This document shows, one piece after another, positions 1-7,749 of a stretch of DNA of 34,197 nt. The DNA comes from Candidatus Neomarinimicrobiota bacterium. GTDB lineage: Bacteria; Fidelibacterota; Marinisomatia; Marinisomatales; S15-B10. The notes beneath the pieces were generated by a model, which worked only from the letters and a program-made list of their open reading frames with translations, was not told the origin of the DNA and did not search any database. The DNA lies in NCBI GenBank assembly GCA_036476315.1, contig JAZGBI010000013.1, forward strand, positions 1 through 34,197. Direction: 5' to 3'. The translations under genes and the position numbers were made by a program. Position 1 is the first letter of the stretch, and the number at the start of each line of letters is the position of its first letter.

Positions 1-123
1 GGGACAGTGTGAGGCCGGTTTTACCAGCGAAAGATCCTTTGGGATCCGGTAGATACAGACGTTCAAAAAACTCCCAAACACGGCTCCCATTGCGAACGGA
101 AAGATCCAGGTGACGAATATCAC
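1..123 (-). CDS. pilD: Type IV prepilin peptidase, N-terminal part (cut by window edge)
   Basis: The last reading frame on the minus strand runs off the left edge. It opens with a hydrophobic segment and then reads [20 protein letters not shown] followed by ASHCP. This is the hallmark N-terminus of prepilin peptidases (GSFLNVxIYRxP, then the His-Cys-Pro that begins the cytoplasmic CxxC domain). These inner-membrane aspartic proteases cleave and N-methylate type IV pilins. The catalytic aspartates lie outside the window. I chose a GTG start at 121-123, 8 bases after the stop of the upstream receiver gene, because an in-frame stop lies just upstream; an ATG 11 codons further in is an alternative. 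The gene follows the receiver gene in the same direction, with pilT further upstream, which fits a pilus locus. Confidence 0.82.
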   Translation of the reverse strand, partial: MIFVTWIFPFAMGAVFGSFLNVCIYRIPKDLSLVKPASHCP

Positions 124-131
124 GACACAAC

Positions 132-515
132 CTACTCACTACCTATGAGTTCATCTATCAGCGGAAGAAGCTGGCTTATCTTGAAAGGTTTGCTCAGGAA
201 CTTGTCTGCTCCTGCTTCCAGCCCGACCTTTTCGTCGCGCTCACTTCGCTTGGCAGTAACGATGATTATGGGGATTTGTCGAAACCTTTGATCGAACTTC
301 AGTAATCTGCAAACGTGGTATCCATCCAGCTTGGGAAGAAGTACTTCCAGCAGGATGAGGTCTGGACTCTTTGATCGAGCCATGTTTAGCCCCTGGATGC
401 CATCTGCAGCGCCTATGACGTTCATTCCACGCTTTTCAAGTCTCTCAGTGACGGCTGAGACGACTTCTTCCTCACTATCCACAATAAGGACGGTCTTTTT
501 CTTATCGGCGGCCAT
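132..515 (-). CDS. Single-domain response regulator with Glu at the phospho-acceptor site
   Basis: A 127-residue stand-alone receiver (REC) domain with no output domain. The fold signature is intact: VLIVD at residues 9-13, the conserved Thr87 in IIIVTA and Lys109 in SKPF. The phospho-acceptor is not Asp but Glu57 ([11 protein letters not shown]; the codon GAA is clear), and the second acidic-pocket residue is Ser14 instead of Asp. In CheY-like proteins Asp-to-Glu often mimics the phosphorylated state, so this may be a constitutive or pseudo-receiver; that is inference. An SD-like AGAGGA lies about 10 bases before the ATG. It lies just upstream of pilD and downstream of the ABC exporter and pilT genes, so a role in pilus function or motility is plausible but unproven. 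Confidence 0.9.
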   Translation of the reverse strand: MAADKKKTVLIVDSEEEVVSAVTERLEKRGMNVIGAADGIQGLNMARSKSPDLILLEVLLPKLDGYHVCRLLKFDQRFRQIPIIIVTAKRSERDEKVGLEAGADKFLSKPFKISQLLPLIDELIGSE

Positions 516-538
516 TTGCTATTATCCTCTTTGAAAAA

Positions 539-574
539 GGCTAGGGCTGAGGCTGAGACTTAGGCTAAGGCTTG
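539..574 (+). repeat. GGCTNAGGC-type degenerate repeat, left flank of the S23 gene
   Basis: A run of degenerate hexamers of the type GGCTGA / GGCTAA on the plus strand. It contains AGGCTAAGGC at 562-571, whose exact reverse complement GCCTTAGCCT lies at 1025-1034 on the other side of the four-helix-bundle gene. The last codons and stop of that gene are written in this repeat. Confidence 0.7.
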
Positions 575-948
575 GATTCCAGAGTTTTGATAAGCGCATT
601 TAGTTCCTCAATGATATCTCTTGTAGATCTAACTAAGGCATTCCTTGTCTTTTCGCTAATGTAAGACAACGCCACGCTGACCATTAGTTGACTGATCAAC
701 TCATACGAACTGCCACGCGAAATCTTATGCACAGCATCCTGTGGATAGAAGCGCGTTTTATCTTTAGACTCAAAACGGCCAAACCCCTCAGCAATATTAT
801 GTGTTATAGAATTTGCAGACCTACGCATATCCGATATCAACCCAAACCTTTCATCCAAAGGATAATTCTTCGTGGTCCCGTAAATCCTTACCAATAATTC
901 GAAAGCTTGTTGCCATATGGGCATTTCTGTAAAGTCCTTGTAGCTCAC
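565..948 (-). CDS. Four-helix-bundle protein of the 23S rRNA intervening-sequence (S23) family
   Basis: A 127-residue protein with the family hallmarks in order: an N-terminal MPIWQQAFELLVRIY helix, RFGLISDMRRSANSI near residues 39-53 and NIAEGFGRFESKDKTRFY after it, then two more amphipathic helices. The family (Pfam 23S_rRNA_IVP / TIGR02436) forms small pentameric helical bundles and was first seen in 23S rRNA intervening sequences; its molecular role is not known. Here it is not inside an rRNA gene. It lies between the ABC permease gene and the receiver gene, and the whole unit (539-1035) is bounded by inverted low-complexity repeats. Residues around 70-80 differ from the usual family text (YPQDAVHKI), so the third helix may be altered. 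Family assignment is firm, function open. Confidence 0.88.
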   Translation of the reverse strand: MSYKDFTEMPIWQQAFELLVRIYGTTKNYPLDERFGLISDMRRSANSITHNIAEGFGRFESKDKTRFYPQDAVHKISRGSSYELISQLMVSVALSYISEKTRNALVRSTRDIIEELNALIKTLESKP

Positions 949-953
949 CCCTC

Positions 954-1035
954 CTTTCCTTCGCCTTCGCCTCAGCCTTCGCCTTCTCTCCTTCTCCTTA
1001 GCCTCCGCCTTCGCCTTGTTGTTCGCCTTAGCCTC
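954..1035 (+). repeat. CTTCGC/CTTAGC-type degenerate repeat, right flank of the S23 gene
   Basis: About 80 bases of degenerate CTTCGC, CTCAGC and CTTAGC hexamers. On the minus strand they read as GGCGAA/GGCTGA/GGCTAA, the same motif as the left flank but inverted. The block ends directly at the stop codon of the ABC permease gene (1036) and so fills the whole gap in front of the four-helix-bundle gene. Confidence 0.7.
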
Positions 1036-1839
1036 CTACAGCGATCTTCTCTTGAACAGTTTCAGCGACAAAAGCAAGAAGACCCCTGGGTATAATAATC
1101 CGTAAACCAAGAACCACTTGGCATAATCCGGGCCGCTGCCAGGAAGCGGACTAAAAATGGACGCCACTGTGACTTCTGTCAAATGAGGAATAAAATAATA
1201 TGAGATCATGGAGAGCCAGCGCCAGATTCCCTCTGAATTCGCGTGCATCAAAGACAGGCTTTGCGAAAAATAACCCATGGCTACAAATACGAGCCCCATC
1301 ATGGGTGCCAGGAACCTCGGAAGTCTCATCAAAAAGAAAAATGTGAGGCTCAGGTAAATAATTACTTTAACACAGCCCGACAGATATGAAAGTGTTGTCG
1401 AAATTGAAACACCCCACTGACCCGAATAGACTGTTGAGCCCACGATGGGAAGAATCATGACCAGATACGCCGCACAACATAGAATGAAGGCCCCCAAGAA
1501 CTTCCCCGTGAGGTATTGACTTCTGGTGAGCTGTTTTGAGAGGACAATGTCCAATATGCCACTTTTCTTGTCACCGGAAAAGGTGTTCATGGCAATCAGA
1601 AATCCAATTAGGAATACGCATATTTCGGAGTAGAAAAGCCCCCCCTGCAACATGAGAGCGCTCCGTTCCAGGGACCGGTCTGAACTTGCATATCCCAGGA
1701 CTTGACTTGTCAGCGCAGGACTAAGAGAGATAAGACTCATGGAAAATGCCAGAACGAATCCGATAAGAGCCAGAATCAGTATCTCCGAGCGGTGTCGCTC
1801 CACCGAATAGGTCAATCGCGCGATGGCAAAGACCTTCAC
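1036..1839 (-). CDS. ABC-2 type transporter permease
   Basis: A 267-residue polytopic inner-membrane protein with about six hydrophobic segments (around 24-45, 75-100, 117-135, 145-170, 178-196 and 240-260). Residues 86-108, with FSGDKKSGILDIVLSKQLTR, match the cytoplasmic loop typical of ABC-2 permeases, where a short helix contacts the ATPase. Its start overlaps the stop of the ATP-binding gene by 4 bases (ATGA), so the two form a translationally coupled exporter. The substrate cannot be told from sequence. The position between pilT and pilD suggests a link with the cell surface but does not prove it. Confidence 0.85.
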   Translation of the reverse strand: MKVFAIARLTYSVERHRSEILILALIGFVLAFSMSLISLSPALTSQVLGYASSDRSLERSALMLQGGLFYSEICVFLIGFLIAMNTFSGDKKSGILDIVLSKQLTRSQYLTGKFLGAFILCCAAYLVMILPIVGSTVYSGQWGVSISTTLSYLSGCVKVIIYLSLTFFFLMRLPRFLAPMMGLVFVAMGYFSQSLSLMHANSEGIWRWLSMISYYFIPHLTEVTVASIFSPLPGSGPDYAKWFLVYGLLYPGVFLLLSLKLFKRRSL

Positions 1840-2588
1840 TCCCTTTTCGCCTCTTCGTAAACAGTGAGAAACAATTCTTCCAGGCTTGCAGCTTTTCCCT
1901 CTGCCATTAGGTCCGAGGTTTGACCCTCCATCACCATTTTTCCCTCCCTTATCAACCCAATTCGGTCCGAAACCAGCTCCACTTCTGTCAGACGATGGGA
2001 TGAAAGAAGTATTGTCACGCTTTCGTTCTTCAATTCCGTCAGAATTGATGTTAATCGTTTCGACGCGAGAGGGTCCAACCCCGAGGTGGGTTCATCGAGA
2101 ATCAACAGGTCCGGTGACCCTATGAAGGCTTGAGCCAGGGCTACTTTCTGTCTGTTGCCCTTCGAAAGGTCGCCGATTTTCATATCCATGATAGGATCCA
2201 GAGCCATCATATCCCGGACTCTATCCACTTCCACACTAACCATCCCACCGTTCCCGTCCGATGCCACGTGTCCCATTACAGACAGAAATTGACCTACCTT
2301 CAGGTGTGGATAGAACAGATGCTCCTCGGGAAGATATCCGATTCTTGCCGGCAATCGGGCTCCGGTGAAGTCGTGACCCATGATACTGATCTTTCCCGCG
2401 TCGGGGATGCAAAGGCCTATCAGCATGCGTAAAGTCGTCGTTTTCCCCGCGCCGTTGGGACCCAGAAAACCATATATCTCATCCTTCTCCACTTCCAAGG
2501 ATAGGTCATCCACTGCAAGAACATCGCCACGTCCACGGGCTCCCCTGAATTGTTTTCTCAAGCTCAGGGCTTTTAGCGCGGGTGCCAC
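1836..2588 (-). CDS. ABC transporter ATP-binding protein (partner of the ABC-2 permease)
   Basis: A 250-residue nucleotide-binding subunit. Walker A is GPNGAGKTTTLRM near residues 43-55, the signature is LSKGNRQKVALAQAF, Walker B is LLILDEPTSGLDP and the H-loop is LLSSHRLTE. The order and the DrrA/NatA-like tail fit ATPases of ABC-2 exporters. The start taken is GTG at 2586-2588; no clear ribosome-binding site precedes it and the frame stays open upstream, so the true start could lie a little earlier. The gene is followed by the permease with a 4-base overlap and preceded by pilT with a gap of 118 bases. Substrate unknown. Confidence 0.88.
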   Translation of the reverse strand: MAPALKALSLRKQFRGARGRGDVLAVDDLSLEVEKDEIYGFLGPNGAGKTTTLRMLIGLCIPDAGKISIMGHDFTGARLPARIGYLPEEHLFYPHLKVGQFLSVMGHVASDGNGGMVSVEVDRVRDMMALDPIMDMKIGDLSKGNRQKVALAQAFIGSPDLLILDEPTSGLDPLASKRLTSILTELKNESVTILLSSHRLTEVELVSDRIGLIREGKMVMEGQTSDLMAEGKAASLEELFLTVYEEAKRE

Positions 2589-2706
2589 GGTTACAGGGAG
2601 ATGAACGCTAACATACCGAAGAACAGATCTACAAGAAGAGATGTATTCGTCGTAAGGGGTGGACTATGTGAGGTTCGTGGAAGCAAGATCTCACCTCATG
2701 TAGAGA

Positions 2707-3786
2707 CTATCCTATGAGGCTCCGAAAAATTTTCGGATCGCTCGATTTGGAGCTTGCATCCTCCAGAGTTATCATCCTCTTCTTTACCAGTAGTGCCAGA
2801 GACTGATCCAGCGTCTGCATTCCGTGTTGAGCCCCTGACTGGATGACACTGACTATCTGATGTGTCTTATCCTCACGTATAAGATTCCTGACAGCTCTCG
2901 TGCCCACCATCACCTCGACGGCCGGGACCCGACCCTCATTATCTGCTCGTGGCAAAAGTTCCTGGTAAATGACTCCCTCCAGGCTATTTGACAGTTGGAG
3001 CCGGATTTGCTGCTGCGCGGCTCCCGGGAAAACATCAATAATGCGGTCCACCGTTTGTGCAGCTCCGGGAGTATGCAGTGTGGCCAGCACGAGGTGACCT
3101 GTTTCTGCTCCGGTAAGCGCCGCCTGAATTGTTTCCAGGTCGCGCATTTCACCTACGAGGATCACATCGGGATCCTGTCTCAGCGCATGTTTCATAGCGG
3201 AGGCAAAGGAGAGCGTGTCGGCACCGATTTCTCGCTGTGAGATGATGGATTCCTTGTCGCGGAAGAGATATTCGATGGGATCTTCAATGGTAATGATGTG
3301 CTTATTCTCCACTTCATTCAAATGATTTATCATGGATGCCAGGGTCGTCGACTTCCCGCTTCCTGTGGGACCGGTCACAATGACCAGTCCCCTCGGTTTG
3401 AACACCAACTCCTTACAGATTTGCGGTAGCCCCAGATCTTCGACCCCAGGGATTTCCCAGTTGATTAACCTGAATGCGATAGTCTCCGTGCCGCGCTGAC
3501 GACTCGCGTTGACACGAAACCTCGCCAGACCAGGAATGCTGTAGGAAAAATCCAGCTCCAGATCCCTCTGGAATACTTCGAACTGATCCTCATTGGTGAT
3601 GCTCTGCAGAGTTGCTTTGCTCCACTCCGGCGTCACCTCAGGATATCCCTCGGCCGCGACAAGCACGCCATCGATACGAAAGATGGGTATCCCGGGTACC
3701 TTGAGATGCAAATCCGATGCCTCCGTTTCGATCATCAGGCGCAACAGGTCATCGATCTGCATGTCCTTCTTTTTTGGTTCCGGCAT
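2707..3786 (-). CDS. pilT: Type IV pilus retraction ATPase PilT
   Basis: A 359-residue hexameric secretion ATPase of the PilT type that depolymerises pili during twitching. Seen in order: a PAS-like N-terminal domain with ASDLHLKVPGIP (23-34), Walker A GPTGSGKSTT (139-148), the Asp box IEDPIEY, a Walker B-like DVILVGEMRD, the His box HLVLATLHT and the C-terminal VRNLIRE motif that matches the AIRNLIRE retraction signature. That last motif and the length separate PilT from PilB. It is preceded by the RCK-domain gene (gap 94 bases) and followed by the exporter genes; other pilus genes lie at both ends of the window. Confidence 0.95.
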   Translation of the reverse strand: MPEPKKKDMQIDDLLRLMIETEASDLHLKVPGIPIFRIDGVLVAAEGYPEVTPEWSKATLQSITNEDQFEVFQRDLELDFSYSIPGLARFRVNASRQRGTETIAFRLINWEIPGVEDLGLPQICKELVFKPRGLVIVTGPTGSGKSTTLASMINHLNEVENKHIITIEDPIEYLFRDKESIISQREIGADTLSFASAMKHALRQDPDVILVGEMRDLETIQAALTGAETGHLVLATLHTPGAAQTVDRIIDVFPGAAQQQIRLQLSNSLEGVIYQELLPRADNEGRVPAVEVMVGTRAVRNLIREDKTHQIVSVIQSGAQHGMQTLDQSLALLVKKRMITLEDASSKSSDPKIFRSLIG

Positions 3787-3880
3787 TTTGCCTGACTAAA
3801 ACCCTCTCAACATAAGAATGGACAGTGTAGAAAGAAGGCGTAACTCACTTCTGGGCCTGATTTTCGTACCTGCATGGACC

Positions 3881-4738
3881 TTATGCGTCCAAATGAGATT
3901 GGATGACGATTGCTCTTTCATTCTTTTTTACCATGTATTCTCCCTCAGGATTTATCACAACTGATTTCCTGCTCTCTTCTTCTAAGCGATATCCGGCCTC
4001 TTTCAACTTCCGTTCAATAAAGGCATCCAAAGAGGATGTATCTGCAGCCAGGATCTCCTTGACTCCAATCCTTTCTTCCTGCAGGAACACACTTATCAAG
4101 ATCCAGCTGTGCTCCTTCCAGAAATGATCGAATAGATCGGTGAATGATCTGTCGACAAACTCAGGGGGAATTCCTACTGTACGGAGCCGGGCGCCGGAAC
4201 TTCTGGTCAGGAGGGCTTCCACTGTCTGAGGAACACCAGGATCCAGCACACGTGAGGCAACCAGAAAGGCATCCAGATCGGCGTTGAGGATTATCTCATC
4301 CGCGTTGGCTCGTCTGAGATGGTCCAGATTGTCTCGTTCCGCAAGGCAGGCCAGGACTTTTACGTCTGGATATAGACTCTTGATGGCGAGGCATGCAAAA
4401 ATGGTCTTCTCATCTGGCTTTGACCTGTCCGAAAACCTGTCCGAAGAAAGAATTATTGCTGCGGCACAGTCCTTCAGGTTGGCTCCCTGGAGGACGCTTT
4501 CTCGCGTGTAGTCTCCCTGCACGAACTTGAAGTCAACCGTCGGAGACCTGCTTATCAAATCCTCAACGACCTCCTTATCTTGACTGTTCACGAGAACGAT
4601 TCCCAGTCTGCCGTCATCGTTCACGGTCTTGAGGGATTCCACGACGTGGTCAACGTTCTTGTTCCACCCGCAGAGAACGATTCGCCTGCCGGATTTCCCT
4701 TTTCGTGACAACCCTTTTGTCCGATTCCGCCTAAGCAT
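3881..4738 (-). CDS. Pore-less RCK/TrkA-N domain protein (K+ channel regulatory module)
   Basis: A 285-residue soluble protein. Residues 19-150 form a Rossmann-like RCK/TrkA-N domain: RRIVLCGWNKNVDHVVESL, a VLVN strand, FVQGDYTRESVLQGANL, AIILSSD and KVLACLAERDN. This resembles the cytoplasmic ligand-binding domain of MthK-type potassium channels and ion-efflux regulators. The C-terminal part (about 185-285) could be a second, degenerate RCK or TrkA-C half. No transmembrane segment and no TVGYGD selectivity filter are present in the protein or in the 363 bases upstream. The basic N-terminus MLRRNRTKGLSRKGKSGRR looks like the linker that normally follows the second pore helix. It may therefore work with a pore encoded elsewhere, or be a channel remnant. 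Confidence 0.72.
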   Translation of the reverse strand: MLRRNRTKGLSRKGKSGRRIVLCGWNKNVDHVVESLKTVNDDGRLGIVLVNSQDKEVVEDLISRSPTVDFKFVQGDYTRESVLQGANLKDCAAAIILSSDRFSDRSKPDEKTIFACLAIKSLYPDVKVLACLAERDNLDHLRRANADEIILNADLDAFLVASRVLDPGVPQTVEALLTRSSGARLRTVGIPPEFVDRSFTDLFDHFWKEHSWILISVFLQEERIGVKEILAADTSSLDAFIERKLKEAGYRLEEESRKSVVINPEGEYMVKKNERAIVIQSHLDA

Positions 4739-5101
4739 TTTTCTTTAGATTTGAGATGACGACGATCATACAGTGGAGTACAATTTACTGATAAAATGTG
4801 TGTCAGGCTTCAGAATTCATCTTTGGGAAGTCGTGTTCGTTGCATAACGATGGGTGAGAAAAAGGGACTATTTCTCGTCATGATTCATTAATTTCGCCTG
4901 ATCTATTCACCAAGAAGCCACATAGGTCAGAGAGAAGCATAATAACCAGATTCAGACAAAGATAACGTGTCCAAAATACCCCCAAAAGCAAATTTCAAAT
5001 CAATTATTAAGGTTCTTAATATCAAATTCATATACTCTGTGTTCACCCTGTCCCGATCAAGCGGGATGTGCTTAATGAATAGTACAGGTTAGGTAGAACA
5101 G
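4739..5101. other. Divergent intergenic region between RCK gene and Yip1 gene
   Basis: AT-rich spacer between two divergent genes, so promoters for both should lie here. I see a possible -10 box TATACT at 5031-5036 for the rightward gene, without a good -35, and a small hairpin TCCCG-atcaag-CGGGA at 5051-5066. No coding remnant, and in particular no potassium-channel pore fragment, was recognised. Confidence 0.4.
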
Positions 5102-5629
5102 ATGACCAGAATTCTGAATCGCATTGTTCGTGCTGCCATTCTTGATCCTGAACTATATGAAGAGGTTGAAGCCGACCGGAGTGCGTCGGGGCAGGCAATG
5201 GTGGTCGTCGTTCTTTCAAGCCTGGCGGCCGGAATAGGGAGCATTGAAACAGTGGGACCTGGCGGTATTTTCCTGGGAACCATCATAGCTCTCATAGGAT
5301 GGTTTGTCTGGGCCTATCTCACCTATCTTGTTGGAACAAAACTCCTCCCTGAACCCTCGACCGATGCAGATACCGGTGAATTGCTCCGGACTATTGGCTT
5401 CGCAAGTTCACCCGGCTTGATACGGGTGCTGGGTGTTATACCAGGACTTAGAGTGGTTGTCTTTCCACTCGCTGCCGTTTGGATGCTGGTAGCCGTAATA
5501 ATCGCGGTGAGGCAGGCTCTGGACTACCAGAGTACGATTCGCGCCGTAGGTGTTTGCGCTGTCGGCTGGATCGTGCAGGTTCTGGTCCTTGTTGTCCTTT
5601 TCTACGTACTCGGCGTCCGGGAAATCTAA
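5102..5629 (+). CDS. Yip1-family integral membrane protein
   Basis: A 175-residue membrane protein with about five hydrophobic segments (30-50, 57-78, 100-115, 118-138 and 148-172). The start MTRILNRIVRAAILDPELYEEVEAD and the pattern of a first helix pair, a charged loop with a Pro-rich ending (KLLPEPSTDAD), then FASSPGLIRVLGVIPGLR match the bacterial Yip1 domain family (PF04893). The role of these proteins in bacteria is unknown. The start ATG follows GGTTAGGTAG. The gene stands alone and is followed by a long palindrome that could terminate its transcript. Confidence 0.75.
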   Translation: MTRILNRIVRAAILDPELYEEVEADRSASGQAMVVVVLSSLAAGIGSIETVGPGGIFLGTIIALIGWFVWAYLTYLVGTKLLPEPSTDADTGELLRTIGFASSPGLIRVLGVIPGLRVVVFPLAAVWMLVAVIIAVRQALDYQSTIRAVGVCAVGWIVQVLVLVVLFYVLGVREI

Positions 5630-5651
5630 CCCCACTCATCTTCTTAAACTG

Positions 5652-5685
5652 AACCTTGAAAAGGTTTCGAAACCTTTTCAAGGTT
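5652..5685 (+). terminator. 34-bp perfect nested palindrome, probable terminator
   Basis: A perfect 34-base palindrome centred on TTTCGAAA and followed by TTT. It is itself made of two smaller hairpins: AACCTT-GAA-AAGGTT, then TCGA, then AACCTT-TTC-AAGGTT. It lies 22 bases after the Yip1 stop codon and is followed by a T-run, so a Rho-independent terminator is the simplest reading. The double-hairpin design is unusual. Confidence 0.6.
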
Positions 5686-5806
5686 TTTAACTTCATAGAG
5701 AAAAATAATTCACAAATTAAAATAGTTTACTGGATTTCATAACTTCTCTACCTTATATTAGGTCACGCAACGGTTCTGAAGGAAACCAGTGGGGTCGAGG
5801 TGACGG

Positions 5807-6112
5807 ATTAAAATAGTCAAGGGTAAAATCGGAAGTGAGACTGTCATCAAGGAGGATACACGACTGGACGGTCTCATAATCGGATCCACAGAAGTTTCCC
5901 AGAATACGACATTTGCCGTGCGTGGCGAGATCATTGGAGATCTTACCATTAAGAAGAATGCCAGAGTTCATCTTTACGGCACGGTCAACGGCGACATAGT
6001 AAATGAGGGAGGTCGACTAAAAGTTTACGGGATAGTGGGGGGAAAGATAACCAGAAAGGGAGGCAACACCACCATCGATTCCAAGGCTATCGTCCTCGGT
6101 GATATCGAATGA
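5807..6112 (+). CDS. Small bactofilin-like beta-helix protein, apparent ATT start
   Basis: A 101-residue reading frame whose residues 35-100 show the periodic pattern of a right-handed beta-helix: GEIIGDLTIKKNARVHLYG, then TVNGDIVNEGGRLKVYGIVG, then GKITRKGGNTTIDSKAIVLG. Small bactofilin-like (polymer-forming cytoskeletal) proteins have this repeat. The frame begins after a TGA at 5801-5803. The first ordinary start, GTG at 5918, has no ribosome-binding site and would cut off conserved-looking residues (IIGSTEVSQNTTFAVRG). An ATT codon at 5807-5809 lies 6 bases after the strong SD GAGG (GAGGTGA, 5797-5803). ATT is a known but rare start (infC), so it is the best start by sequence, though ATA at 5813 or a sequencing error cannot be excluded. 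Confidence 0.6.
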   Translation: MKIVKGKIGSETVIKEDTRLDGLIIGSTEVSQNTTFAVRGEIIGDLTIKKNARVHLYGTVNGDIVNEGGRLKVYGIVGGKITRKGGNTTIDSKAIVLGDIE

Positions 6113-6999
6113 GAAGCCAAGTTGCTGTTACTTCTGGCACGTTCATTTACGCAGACAAAAGGGCTTGCCCCTCGTCCATCTTCATTTCATTACGATGGAT
6201 AAATAGCACAGCGTAGAGGTGCAGCGGCGGACCAATTCACAATTGACTGGAAAAACTTTGGCAAGAGCCTTTGCCTCGTTCGTACACTCAAACTCAAAGT
6301 CTAGGGCAAATTAGATTGCTCCTCTCGGTGGCACACAGACCCATAGTGGAACTGGCATGCTCAGGTCTCATGGGAAAAACTGGCAGCCCTCCCCCTTCGT
6401 CTGGTTGATTTCACATAACCTACACATAACCTGAAAAAAACTTAGGACACCCGGCTCCGGTACGATTTTCGTTCAAGTACTAACCGGCTAGTTATGGGAC
6501 ATTAAGTTTTACACACCCTCAATGACATTTCAAATGGTACGAGATCCTTCGAGATTGGGCGAGATGGCCTTTTTCCCATCTGGCTGGTAAGATCTAGATC
6601 TATTCAGGACGATAGGAAAATGTCGAATTTCGGTACGGAAAAGCGTGCGACAAACGTGAAGTGATTATGTTCCCGAAGTGAGAACGGCGGTTACTGGGCC
6701 ACCACCGCAGTTTTCATACTCGAGAAACTTGTGGCAACCTTTTTCTCTCACCCCTGTCTCATCAACTGGAACGCCCCTACGATGCGCCCGTCATCATTCC
6801 TGACAGGAAACAGCTCTACATTGGGCAGAACCCTGAAAACACCAACCTATTAGTAGTCCAAAGTATGCGTCTGGTCAGGGAGGTCGAATCAGACGGCGAA
6901 ACGGGTGTCTCCTGCAGGGGGACTGATCCACCAGCATGGAAGGCAGGAAGTGTTATTCTGGAAGGATATTCCGTCCGATCGAATTCCAGGCGGATGACA
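6113..6999. other. 887-base stretch without an intact gene
   Basis: No intact frame longer than about 60 codons with a convincing sequence was found. Visible are a short direct repeat (CACATAACCT twice, separated by one base, near 6410-6432) and a fragment on the minus strand near 6748-6980 that looks like the end of a PAS-type domain. The stretch is best read as decayed sequence plus spacer. Confidence 0.4.
6748..6980 (-). pseudogene. Possible PAS-domain remnant
   Basis: On the minus strand the frame ending at 6748 reads VFRVLPNVELFPVRNDDGRI and then VGAFQLM. This resembles the last two strands of a PAS domain (xxxFPVRDxxGxIxG). It begins directly after a stop codon, and the sequence just upstream in the next frame (ending LTRRILWTTNRLVF) could be its continuation across a frameshift. 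There is no start codon or ribosome-binding site. A decayed PAS-containing gene is likely; the parent protein is unknown. Confidence 0.28.
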
Positions 7000-7749
7000 C
7001 TATAAATTGAGGCCTACCGTAACAGAAACAGTGAGATTTTTCCCCGAGGGGTGAAGGCCGAAGTGGTATTTCCTCCTCAGGTTTCTTTCTCTCCTGCCTG
7101 AAATGACGTAGTCAGCCAGGAAACCGGCCTGAACCAGACCCGATCCCACCAACAACAATTGTCTGAAAGGAAAGGGAGTGTGGGGAGTCCCCCGCTGAGG
7201 GGGTTCCAACAGCAGGAACGGTCCGGCCACAGGAACCACGATTCTAGCCAGATCTTCCCCTCCCAGCGTGTAGTATCCTCCTATGGTCGCAGCATACGAA
7301 AAGAGAAGACCGGCAAGGTCAAAAATCTTCCGGGATTCCATCGAGGCAACCCTGAGTTCAAACATCACCTCATTTTTTAGAGCTTGAAACTGTATCACTT
7401 CATCTAGTTTTGTCGTTGCTAGAATATCCTGAGGCGAAAGGTTTAGCGTGTTCCCCTCATGGGTTTCGATTGTCCCACTGTTGCCGGGAATCTCCCGGCC
7501 CATCTGGCCTTTGATGATCGAACCATTTTTCAAGTAGACTACGTCAACAGTTTCCTCATCGGGAGCGACTGCCACAGTTCCCGTTGTTATCATTTCGGAA
7601 CTGTCAGATTTATCCAAACTGGAATTCAGGGTCTTTTCCCCCGTGGTTGCTGTCAGGTAGGAATTCTCACCAGCAGTCGTAACAGTGAGAATCAGGACAA
7701 ACAGAGAATTCTCGAGAACTATTACCGGCTTCAGCACCCGTTTCCTCAT
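7000..7749 (-). CDS. Hypothetical exported/membrane protein
   Basis: A 249-residue protein that I do not recognise as a named family. It has a basic, hydrophobic N-terminus (residues 1-26) that could be a signal peptide, a Ser/Thr-rich stretch, then VVYLKNGSIIKGQM (around 70-83). That element recurs in many FCB-group membrane proteins and precedes a small beta domain (to about 115). Two hydrophobic segments follow (about 145-180 and 195-215), with a basic tail. The arrangement suggests an envelope protein with a periplasmic small beta domain. There is no operon partner: the arginase-like gene lies 237 bases upstream across a hairpin. Confidence 0.6.
   Translation of the reverse strand: MRKRVLKPVIVLENSLFVLILTVTTAGENSYLTATTGEKTLNSSLDKSDSSEMITTGTVAVAPDEETVDVVYLKNGSIIKGQMGREIPGNSGTIETHEGNTLNLSPQDILATTKLDEVIQFQALKNEVMFELRVASMESRKIFDLAGLLFSYAATIGGYYTLGGEDLARIVVPVAGPFLLLEPPQRGTPHTPFPFRQLLLVGSGLVQAGFLADYVISGRRERNLRRKYHFGLHPSGKNLTVSVTVGLNL

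Noticed and set aside
5051-5066. A short TCCCG-N6-CGGGA hairpin as a terminator or riboswitch in front of the Yip1 gene
   Set aside because: The stem is only 5 bases, has no T-run and no conserved riboswitch core around it.
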